Shown here piece after piece: positions 7,401 to 9,858 of a DNA stretch of 9,858 bases (within the stretch, counting starts at the first letter, position 1; every line of letters starts with the position of its first letter). Both the position numbers and the translations under genes were made by a program. Location: assembly GCA_946482655.1 (NCBI GenBank), contig CAMLSA010000109.1:1-9858 (forward strand). Reading direction: 5' to 3'. The DNA comes from an uncultured Sphingomonas sp. GTDB taxonomy: Bacteria > Pseudomonadota > Alphaproteobacteria > Sphingomonadales > Sphingomonadaceae. The notes under the pieces are model-generated. The model was not told the origin of the DNA. It did no database searches and was given only the letters and a program-made list of their open reading frames with translations.

Positions 7401-9164
7401 GAGCGTGACCCTTCCGACATATCCGCTGCTCGGCGTGATGGTGAAGCTTCCGTCGCCATTGCTGGTGACGGCACCGTCGCTGGCGCGCAGGCCGGTTACC
7501 GCGAGCGTGTCTCCATCGACGTCGGTGAAACCCTGCAGAAGATCGGCTGCCGTCACGCGATAGTCCGTATCCTTCGCGCCGTCAGCCAGTAGGGCGGTGG
7601 CGCTGCCCGATGGAGCATCATTCACCGCCGCGACATTGATCGAGACCGCACCCGTCGCGGTGCCGCCCCTCGCATCTTGTACGATATAATCGAAGGTCGC
7701 GACGCCGTTGAAATCGAGGACCGGCGTGAAGGCGATGGTGCCGTCCGAGTTCAGCGAAACGGTTCCACCCGAGCGGCTGCTCACAGAAGCCAGCGAGAGC
7801 GGATCGCCGTCCCCGTCATGATCGTTGGCGAGAACGGCGCCTGCTGCGTAACTCGTCGCTATGTCCTCTATAGCATCGAGCAGGTCTGCCGCGGCGGTGG
7901 GCGGTGCATTGGCGGCCGCCGGCGGCGGGGAGACGCTGACGGTGATCTGGCCGGAGTCGGCCAGCCCCTTCGCATCGCGGACACGATAGGTGAAGATGTC
8001 GGTCGCCGGACCGGTGAGCTTGACGGTATCCGGATCCTGCTCGCTCAGGTCATATCCGGCACTGCCGTCGGGGCCGATCGTCAGCACGCCATAAATCCCG
8101 TCGATCCGGGTGGCTCCATTGATCGTCGAGAACGCCCCCGGGCTGGTGGCCGCTCCGGAGCGGGCGTCGATCACCCTCAGCGTGTCGCCCAAAGGGGCAT
8201 TCGGATCGCCGTCATTGGTCAGCACATTGCCTTGGGCGTTGCCCTGGAGATCCGCCGACAGGGCGTCGTTGGCCGTCGAGGGAGCGTGATTGGCGAGAGC
8301 GCCGGCCCCCACCGCAGCGGCGCCGGCGAAAGCGAAGCGCTCGACGCTGATGCTCTCGTCCGTCTCGCCGGCGCGGGCAAAGCTGTAGCCGGCCGAAGTC
8401 CGGGCGATCGCATATTCGGACCAGGCGCCGTCGAACACCGCGGTGTCCGTGCCCGAATCCCCCGTCAGCACGTCGTTGCCGGCGTCGCCTTTCAGCGTGT
8501 CGTCGCCATAGCCGCCGATCAGGCTGTCCTGACCCTCGCCGCCTTCGAGCAGATCATGGCCGCTGCCGCCCTCGAGCTGATCCGCGCCCGCCCCTCCGTA
8601 AAGACCGTCATTGCCGCTGTTGCCCACGAGAACATCGCTTCCGCCAAAGGCGAAGATATCGTCGCTGATTTCGGAGCCTTGCAGCGTGTCCGCGACTTCG
8701 GAGCCGGAAATGAGTTCATTTGTTCCGTTGATATGGATGACGAGCAGCTGTGGGACCTCGGACGAAGATCCGGCTTCGTCCTGCAGCGAAATCGCATAAG
8801 TGAGGGTTATCCGCTCGCCGCGCCCGAGAAGATCGATAAAGGCCGGACCGGGATCGAAGGTCCATGACAGCTCGGACTCGCCCCCGGCTTGCAAAGTCGA
8901 CAGGCTCAGGGCCGGCCCGGACCTCGTATCATTCTTCGTCAGCTGATCGATCAGGCTTTGGCTGATCGCGGTCGACCTGGTCCAGCTGATCTCCGGGGCC
9001 GAAGACGACGCGGTGGCGGTGCCGCCGCTTCCGTTTTGAAATATTACGGCGCCCGTCTGCGCCGGGAAATTCGCTGCCCCCCTGCCTAGGGGTTCGTCGA
9101 GTTCGAGAATGATGGGCGTGGAATCGGTGAAGGTCGGATGATCACTGACTCCCGAGTGCGACAT
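1407..9164 (-). CDS. Giant RTX/VCBS protein with internal SGNH (GDSL) hydrolase domain; probable type I secretion substrate
   Basis: The protein has 2585 residues, no signal peptide and no cysteine that I can find, as expected for a protein exported unfolded by a type I (ABC) system and folded by calcium outside. Order: N-terminal beta-sandwich (about 20-150); RTX (152-242) with a beta cap (239-281); VCBS-like (294-412); three 97-residue cadherin-like repeats (420-708); Ig-like (711-792); SGNH hydrolase (800-1037; Ser816, Asn910, Asp1013, His1016); a beta-sandwich of unknown type (1057-1226); RTX (1238-1292) with cap; cadherin-like (1341-1438); RTX blocks (1443-1492 and 1617-1878) with cap; VCBS, cadherin-like and VCBS (1929-2254); RTX (2259-2487); serralysin-type C-terminal domain (2482-2585) ending DWFIL. 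The ATG at 9164 has GAGAGG 7 nt upstream. The likely role is a surface or secreted adhesin-esterase. The substrate is unknown; ester-linked polysaccharide or lipid are candidates. Exporter genes are not in the window. Confidence 0.93.
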   Translation of the reverse strand: MSHSGVSDHPTFTDSTPIILELDEPLGRGAANFPAQTGAVIFQNGSGGTATASSSAPEISWTRSTAISQSLIDQLTKNDTRSGPALSLSTLQAGGESELSWTFDPGPAFIDLLGRGERITLTYAISLQDEAGSSSEVPQLLVIHINGTNELISGSEVADTLQGSEISDDIFAFGGSDVLVGNSGNDGLYGGAGADQLEGGSGHDLLEGGEGQDSLIGGYGDDTLKGDAGNDVLTGDSGTDTAVFDGAWSEYAIARTSAGYSFARAGETDESISVERFAFAGAAAVGAGALANHAPSTANDALSADLQGNAQGNVLTNDGDPNAPLGDTLRVIDARSGAATSPGAFSTINGATRIDGIYGVLTIGPDGSAGYDLSEQDPDTVKLTGPATDIFTYRVRDAKGLADSGQITVSVSPPPAAANAPPTAAADLLDAIEDIATSYAAGAVLANDHDGDGDPLSLASVSSRSGGTVSLNSDGTIAFTPVLDFNGVATFDYIVQDARGGTATGAVSINVAAVNDAPSGSATALLADGAKDTDYRVTAADLLQGFTDVDGDTLAVTGLRASDGAVTSNGDGSFTITPSSGYVGRVTLTYDVEDGRGGAVQASRAYQIGTTNQAPTGSATATLPVGIEDRAYQLTATQLLQGFSDPDGDALAVSDLRASDGMVSLGNDGSFTITPSIDHEGPVTLNYDVIDGRGGSVEATLAYNVAPVDDILPHVIYNSDTGALIVRGNLGGDGSVEIVLGDTSLGLATAGGDGSFEIESNVRLDAGNHQLVLRITDAQGGQTSTGFAVAAAPSPGDAWYNNMLDPGARGVALGDSLIEFNSRTPGEGSDVSLLSTQGFLAWATVLDPRWDFTTWLAPDDPNGLVGGNAGKASAHLINDLPTQTVPDIWSARTETAARDADFVIVEGGTNDLNSNRPAAEVKESIQQIVDHVLAEERFVIVSTVPPRILNTDPNAPSRGWPADDPRWDRLDEVNAWIRETYGDNKVHGVILADLAAAVESEGVDGIKPEYTRDGTHFSALGGFTASSVYADAIAQIVKPGVPDSYRAPSLLSMNAHSGTDGVAGPGVTGTVPDDFTFYRGDSFANWSANVETIADIGIRMTFHGGAPAGVDYFDLRLAAAGGTMSIGEEANWVRLYAQVDVEAWQGWQGLSVQIETGDGGSSLALRPLSGTSGRMPEAWDGWLVTPPIFIGHGVGTITPHLQVIVGDASGSGSLTVKSFDLRIVDDPGPAWNYTPQLIRGGAAEDRLEGNSLENTIYGRGAADTILGHAADDMIAGEGGDDQLVGGAGIDTAIFDGQRADFSIEKLGDGTYRVAPLNGSSPAGADILQGIEHISFSSSEMVDLTAGRAIEISGTALAAYSAPGTVIGNLRETLDGAALPAVTWRLEDDASGRFALSGSDLVAGKVRVDDTVAPQHEIVVIGTAADGLEIRATIRIMVTPEPGTTLTGTDAGELLNGTNGKDMLAGAGGDDVLVPHGRADTLDGGAGIDLVSYQDDIALGATKGISLTVTGAGAAKITDGWGDADTFVNVERVAGTSAADRFVGIAGVPIIFHGLAGDDYFFGGSGGASATVSYALDAGIASEEGDFGGGGVTVDLLGGYAIDGYGGRDQLVSIPHAIGTDQNDWINGNNSANILQAGSGDDLLSGGGGSDTLSAGGGNDTLLGGVGNNILDGGDGIDTANFSDASSAVTANLAKLGLQTVFGTTKDSFVAVENLSGSSFDDVLTGDGGDNLIAGANGADSLVGGAGADDLRGDAGHDSLYGGDGDDRLDGGSEDDRLEGGMGADHYVVDDADDLVIEVAGGGADTVTTGLASYILPAEVENLIHAGGGDFTGTGNALDNQISGSDHDDALFGGDGNDVLAGLLGSDTLDGGMGTDSALFPGAWTDYRISAATGGYTFARSGAVVTASNVESFVFGDAAALPEDVVVDDAPVAADDLVRASADGFATGNSLANDTDEDTALGDFLTLSSVGAGSTNEPGVVAFEAVPATLAGTYGSLTIGTDGSFSYDIDESDPDTAALTGAASDVFTYRVVDAKGLSTLARLTIDLPAPAGTGNLAPVAVGDELAATEDSPAAYRPDQLLANDRDDNHDPLRVASVTNGTGGAVVMDQAGNIVFTPAPDFNGEAGFAYVVEDGKGGTATGAVSVAVAAVNDAASIGGGASGVVTEDGQLTASGVLQVSDVDAGENRLAAPGSVEGAYGLFSVDPVTGEWSYRLANSSPAVQSLDAGQVVHDTLRLFSADGTAQVFLDVAVNGANEQLNHIVGDSADNELSGTGGNDHIDGAGGDDRLSGLEGENQLDGGSGADTASYAWSSVAVTLDLVAGTASVAGGIATDRLISIENVVGSLGADSLTGDTGANLLDGGEGADLMTGGSGDDAYWVDNADDRVVEMVSEGLDTIMTSLSAYVAPSGIEILSYSGTVSFVGTGNELANSLTGGNGADRLSGAGGGDLLSGGNGNDSLYGTAGNDRLIGGVGADRLYGGIDADIFIFSGLSDSTTLAAGRDIIGDFSPGQGDLIDLSEIDANPLIGGDQAFILSSTLTGIAGQLIAVDNGNGTFAMRGDVDGDRKADFSFYIDNPAPPASDWFIL
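1410..1721 (-). other. Serralysin-type C-terminal domain and type I secretion signal (residues 2482-2585)
   Basis: The segment DADIFIFSGLSDSTTLAAGR, then DIIGDFSPGQGDLIDLSEID, GDVDGDRKADFSFYI and the final DWFIL matches the C-terminal domain of M10 serralysin-type and other RTX exoproteins. An acidic residue followed by hydrophobic residues at the very end is typical of uncleaved C-terminal signals read by ABC exporters. The protease itself is absent; only the secretion domain is shared. Confidence 0.88.
1704..2390 (-). repeat. RTX blocks 7-9 (residues 2259-2487)
   Basis: The C-terminal RTX region is adjacent to the secretion domain, the usual position. Units include GTGGNDHIDGAGGDDRLSGL (about 2271-2290), DGGEGADLMTGGSGDDAYWV (2359-2378) and GGNGADRLSGAGGGDLLSGG (2433-2452). 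A spacer at 2375-2420 (WVDNADDRVVE...) is paralogous to 1786-1832. Confidence 0.9.
2403..2708 (-). other. VCBS repeat (residues 2153-2254)
   Basis: A classic VCBS module: VTEDGQLTASGVLQVSDVDA, then YGLFSVDPVTGEWSYRLAN, then VHDTLRLFSADGTAQVFLDV and a terminal NGANE. It differs from the two VCBS-like copies at 294-412 and 1929-2046 and matches the standard repeat more closely. It joins the last adhesin-type domain to the C-terminal RTX roll. Confidence 0.85.
2709..3380 (-). other. VCBS-like plus cadherin-like pair, copy B (residues 1929-2152)
   Basis: Residues 1929-2046 are paralogous to 294-412, and residues 2055-2152 to the first 97-residue repeat (420-516). Shared strings include FTYRV, DAKGL and GGTATGAVS...VAAVNDA. 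With the preceding beta cap, the order cap, VCBS, cadherin-like is the same in both places, which indicates duplication of a multi-domain segment. Confidence 0.8.
3531..4316 (-). repeat. RTX blocks 4-6 (residues 1617-1878)
   Basis: The longest RTX region. Units such as GGGGSDTLSAGGGNDTLLGG (about 1645-1664) and GGDGDDRLDGGSEDDRLEGG (about 1761-1780) are interrupted by two known kinds of RTX spacer: NLAKLGLQTVFGTTKDSFVAVENLSGSS, given here only as a residue range (1691-1718), and a YVVDDADDLVIE...VENL spacer (1786-1832). The spacer type recurs at 2375-2420. The block ends with the third copy of the beta cap (about 1874-1919, PGAWTDYRISAATGGYTFA). Confidence 0.88.
4689..4838 (-). repeat. RTX block 3 (residues 1443-1492)
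   Basis: About four to five units, including GTNGKDMLAGAGGDDVLV and DTLDGGAGIDLVSY. It directly follows a cadherin-like module (1341-1438). The next 120 residues are a glycine-rich degenerate stretch with scattered GxDD pairs that do not form a regular roll. Confidence 0.85.
5289..5453 (-). repeat. RTX block 2 (residues 1238-1292)
   Basis: A short RTX block with degenerate first units (EDRLEGNSLENTIYGRG) and good later ones (GGDDQLVGGAGIDTAIF). It is followed by the second copy of the beta cap (about 1289-1337, DGQRADFSIEKLGDGTYRV), of the kind often seen after RTX rolls. Confidence 0.85.
5487..5996 (-). other. Beta-rich domain after the hydrolase (residues 1057-1226), possible binding module
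   Basis: The segment starts GTDGVAGPGVTGTVPDD and is rich in alternating hydrophobic strands and aromatic residues (VEAWQGWQGLSVQIE; EAWDGWLVTPPIF). It contains no RTX or VCBS motifs. Its size and pattern suggest a jelly-roll carbohydrate-binding-like module. I recall similar GTGVTG-type segments following SGNH hydrolases in phage-tail-like and bacterial proteins, but I cannot name a family. A role in substrate binding for the adjacent hydrolase is inferred. Confidence 0.5.
6054..6767 (-). other. SGNH/GDSL hydrolase domain (residues 800-1037)
   Basis: All the diagnostic SGNH blocks are present: block I VALGDSLIEF with nucleophile Ser816, a likely block II glycine in GGNAGKASAHL (866-876), block III VEGGTNDLN with oxyanion Asn910, and block V DGTHFSALGG with Asp1013 and His1016. 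The domain is about 240 residues, a normal size for the family. An active esterase or acyl-hydrolase is therefore expected. The family acts on lipids, acetylated sugars and other esters, and the sequence alone does not choose among them. It lies between the Ig/cadherin stalk and a beta-sandwich, so it is displayed mid-molecule. Confidence 0.9.
7041..7907 (-). repeat. Three tandem cadherin-like repeats, 97-residue period (residues 420-708)
   Basis: Repeats begin at AP-containing joints at residues 420, 517 and 614, a constant 97-residue (291-bp) step. The second and third are closest, with about 55 identical of 89 aligned positions by hand; shared blocks include LLQGF, LRASDG, DGSFTITPS and DGRGG. 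The first has the related DFNG...DYIVQDARGGTATG form. Acidic DxDGD loops suggest calcium at the domain joints. They probably act as a rigid spacer before the hydrolase. Confidence 0.85.
7929..8285 (-). other. VCBS-like domain, copy A (residues 294-412)
   Basis: It starts with NHAPSTAND and contains YGVLTIGPDGS and FTYRVRDAKGL, typical of VCBS/cadherin-like modules in bacterial adhesins. Residues 355-401 match residues 1990-2036 of the same protein at about 32 of 47 positions by hand count, so this copy and the later one are paralogous. Confidence 0.8.
8439..8711 (-). repeat. RTX block 1 (residues 152-242)
   Basis: About eight to nine nonapeptide-type units of the GGxGxDxLx kind run in tandem, for example GGAGADQLEGGSGHDLLEGG near residues 190-209. 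They form a calcium-binding parallel beta roll. The block ends in DTAVFDGAWSEY, the start of a roughly 40-residue beta cap (239-281) that recurs after two later RTX blocks. It is unusual in being close to the N-terminus, since RTX blocks usually sit near the C-terminal secretion signal. Confidence 0.9.
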
Positions 9165-9171
9165 CCTTTAA

Positions 9172-9177
9172 CCTCTC
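9172..9177 (-). promoter_or_regulatory. Shine-Dalgarno of the giant RTX gene
   Basis: On the minus strand GAGAGG is followed by 7 nt (TTAAAGG) and ATG at 9164. The spacing is good and supports this start. Confidence 0.7.
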
Positions 9178-9241
9178 AAGCTGCAAGCCACCGGACTTCG
9201 GCCGCTCACCCAGACCTGGAGAGCCGCAAAGATCTTCATTC

Positions 9242-9255
9242 TTCGCAGGTGCGAA
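9242..9255. promoter_or_regulatory. Inverted repeat upstream of the giant RTX gene, possible operator
   Basis: TTCGCA-GG-TGCGAA is a perfect 6+6 dyad with a 2-bp centre, about 80-90 bp upstream of the ATG at 9164. On the minus strand it is overlapped by TTGTTT (9255-9260), and GAAGAT (9232-9237) follows at 17 bp, a weak -35/-10 pair with the dyad filling the spacer. If that pair is real, a dimeric regulator could bind between the promoter elements. The promoter matches are poor, so this is a candidate only. Confidence 0.25.
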
Positions 9256-9301
9256 AACAAGGGGCCGAGGGCGAGATATGGTGCCCGTTTAGAGGCGCCG
9301 A

Positions 9302-9385
9302 CTACTTCAACTCCCGTTGCATCTTGGTTCGATTACGGCACGCAAGAATTCCGGAAATAACGACAAATAATCCGCCGCCCATCAT
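9302..9385 (-). CDS. Doubtful 27-codon ORF upstream of the giant gene
   Basis: ATG at 9385 (or 9382) follows GGAAGG with 9-nt spacing. The peptide MMGGGLFVVISGILACRNRT plus MQRELK has a short hydrophobic stretch and a basic tail, like a tiny membrane peptide. It lies on the same strand as the giant gene, about 140 bp before its start, so it could be a leader peptide or upstream small gene. The hydrophobic stretch is only about 14 residues and the frame is open further upstream, so it may be chance. Confidence 0.25.
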   Translation of the reverse strand: MMGGGLFVVISGILACRNRTKMQRELK

Positions 9386-9475
9386 ATCGCTCAACCTTCC
9401 GAGAAAGGGAAAGCTCCTTCTGATCGGCGCCGCTTCTGCACGCTCCAGCGCTACGCTTCCGGCACGGACACGTAT

Positions 9476-9487
9476 TTCCGTACGGAA
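9476..9487. promoter_or_regulatory. 12-bp perfect palindrome in the divergent intergenic region
   Basis: TTCCGTACGGAA is a perfect dyad about 310 bp from the giant gene start and about 180 bp from the small plus-strand ORF. A related TTCCGGAA occurs at 9349-9356. It is a plausible binding site for a dimeric regulator, with no identified regulator. Confidence 0.25.
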
Positions 9488-9592
9488 GTGCTTTATTCTG
9501 GGAAGTCGCCGTCCCTTGCGGGAGCTACGCCGCCTCCCGTATCGGCCGGAGGCCCCGCCATATCGCTTCGCCGAAGGAACGATGGATTCCAT

Positions 9593-9623
9593 CTGACGTT
9601 GGGTGGGCGGCCGTGGATATAAT
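9593..9623 (+). promoter_or_regulatory. Promoter-like element for the small plus-strand ORF
   Basis: TATAAT (9618-9623) is a perfect -10 box and stands out in a GC-rich background. CTGACG (9593-9598) is the best -35 candidate, with a long 19-bp spacer, so the -35 is uncertain. Transcription would start near 9630, about 35 nt before the ATG at 9665. Confidence 0.45.
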
Positions 9624-9664
9624 TCCGGGGCGCGAATGCGATTCAATACAACAGAGGATGGGTC

Positions 9665-9760
9665 ATGGCGGACGGAATACTCAACGTCGCGTTGTTGAGC
9701 GTGATCGCGATAGCGACTTTTCTAGTCATCAATGCTGCCGCGAAGCGATTGACCCCATAG
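9665..9760 (+). CDS. Small single-pass membrane peptide, 31 aa
   Basis: The peptide MADGILNVALLSVIAIATFL continues VINAAAKRLTP. Residues 5-26 form one hydrophobic helix, with a basic KR near the C-terminus, so an N-out/C-in single-pass inner-membrane peptide is expected. AGAGGA (9653-9658) lies 6 nt before the ATG. A perfect TATAAT lies about 40 bp upstream and a hairpin 20 nt after the stop. That complete set of signals is why I call so short a frame. An ATG at 9658 is in another frame. I do not recognise a family. It converges on the tRNA gene and is transcribed away from the giant gene. It may be a regulator or subunit of a membrane complex, a stress peptide or a toxin-like peptide; nothing in the sequence chooses. 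Confidence 0.55.
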   Translation: MADGILNVALLSVIAIATFLVINAAAKRLTP

Positions 9761-9779
9761 CGCCTCGCGCGGCCGCTCG

Positions 9780-9796
9780 ACCAGGCGGAGCCTGGT
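9780..9796. terminator. Hairpin between the small ORF and the tRNA gene
   Basis: ACCAGGC-GGA-GCCTGGT is a perfect 7-bp stem with a 3-nt loop. On the plus strand it starts 20 nt after the stop of the 31-residue ORF and is followed by TATGTTTC, a weak T-rich tail. On the minus strand it lies about 24 nt beyond the tRNA 3' end. It could terminate either transcript. Confidence 0.5.
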
Positions 9797-9819
9797 ATGT
9801 TTCGACGGCTTCATGGATG

Positions 9820-9858
9820 TGGTTGCGGGGGCAGGATTTGAACCTGCGGCCTTCAGGT
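9820..9858 (-). tRNA. tRNA-fMet (initiator), 3' half, cut by window edge
   Basis: On the minus strand the visible 39 nt read as the end of the anticodon stem (ACCTGA), the variable loop, the T arm GCAGG-TTCAAAT-CCTGC (9847-9831), the acceptor strand CCCCGCA (9830-9824), discriminator A (9823) and an encoded CCA (9822-9820). The sequence closely matches bacterial initiator tRNA, including A at position 72, which gives the unpaired 1:72 end typical of initiators. The anticodon, D arm and 5' acceptor strand are outside the window, so identity rests on the 3' half. Confidence 0.88.

Larger units (their letters stand above)
9165..9664. other. Intergenic region, 500 bp, between the giant gene and the small plus-strand ORF
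   Basis: Apart from the two dyads, the doubtful 27-codon ORF and the right-facing promoter listed separately, I see no gene, tRNA or mobile element. Longer frames on both strands (about 114 and 152 codons) give arginine-rich low-complexity translations without Shine-Dalgarno sequences and look like noise. The region drives divergent transcription. Confidence 0.5.

Noticed and set aside
7677..8867. 396-codon plus-strand frame, and a similar one at 2334-3287
   Set aside because: Same antisense-shadow effect over repetitive, GC-rich RTX/VCBS coding sequence; arginine/glycine/isoleucine-rich translation without domains.
9302..9646. 114-codon minus-strand frame
   Set aside because: The N-terminal 87 codons are arginine-rich without a Shine-Dalgarno; only the last 27 codons have any gene-like signals.

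Overview
The window is GC-rich and dominated by one giant minus-strand gene. The codon bias, the TIGR03084-like protein, the encoded CCA on the tRNA and the style of the RTX/VCBS protein suggest an alphaproteobacterium, most likely a sphingomonad. This is an inference from composition and protein style; no marker gene settles it.

Layout, left to right. (1) 1-688, minus: the N-terminal 229 residues of a TIGR03084/DinB-like metal-binding protein, cut by the window edge. (2) 689-968: intergenic, with a short palindrome next to that gene's start and a weak hairpin after the next gene. (3) 969-1295, minus: a small membrane protein of unknown function, close behind the giant gene and in the same reading frame. 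(4) 1407-9164, minus: a 2585-residue protein with no visible cysteine or signal peptide. It has cadherin/VCBS/Ig-like modules, a complete SGNH (GDSL) hydrolase domain in the middle, at least seven RTX calcium-binding repeat blocks and a serralysin-type C-terminal secretion domain. (5) 9165-9664: a leader and intergenic region with two short dyads, one doubtful 27-codon ORF and a promoter-like element facing right. (6) 9665-9760, plus: a 31-residue single-pass membrane peptide with a good Shine-Dalgarno and a hairpin behind it. (7) 9820-9858, minus: the 3' half of an initiator tRNA, cut by the window edge.

How it fits together. The giant protein looks like a type I secreted, calcium-folded adhesin-esterase: it would leave the cell C-terminus first, fold on RTX repeats outside, and display a hydrolase on a long rod of beta-sandwich modules. 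Its ABC exporter, membrane fusion protein and outer-membrane channel are not in the window. The small membrane protein may be co-transcribed with it, but nothing shows a shared function. The TIGR03084-like gene, the 31-residue peptide and the tRNA look independent. I found no insertion sequence, CRISPR array, integrase or phage gene. The most distinctive content is the hydrolase-in-RTX architecture, its internal duplications, and the small membrane-peptide unit beside the tRNA.
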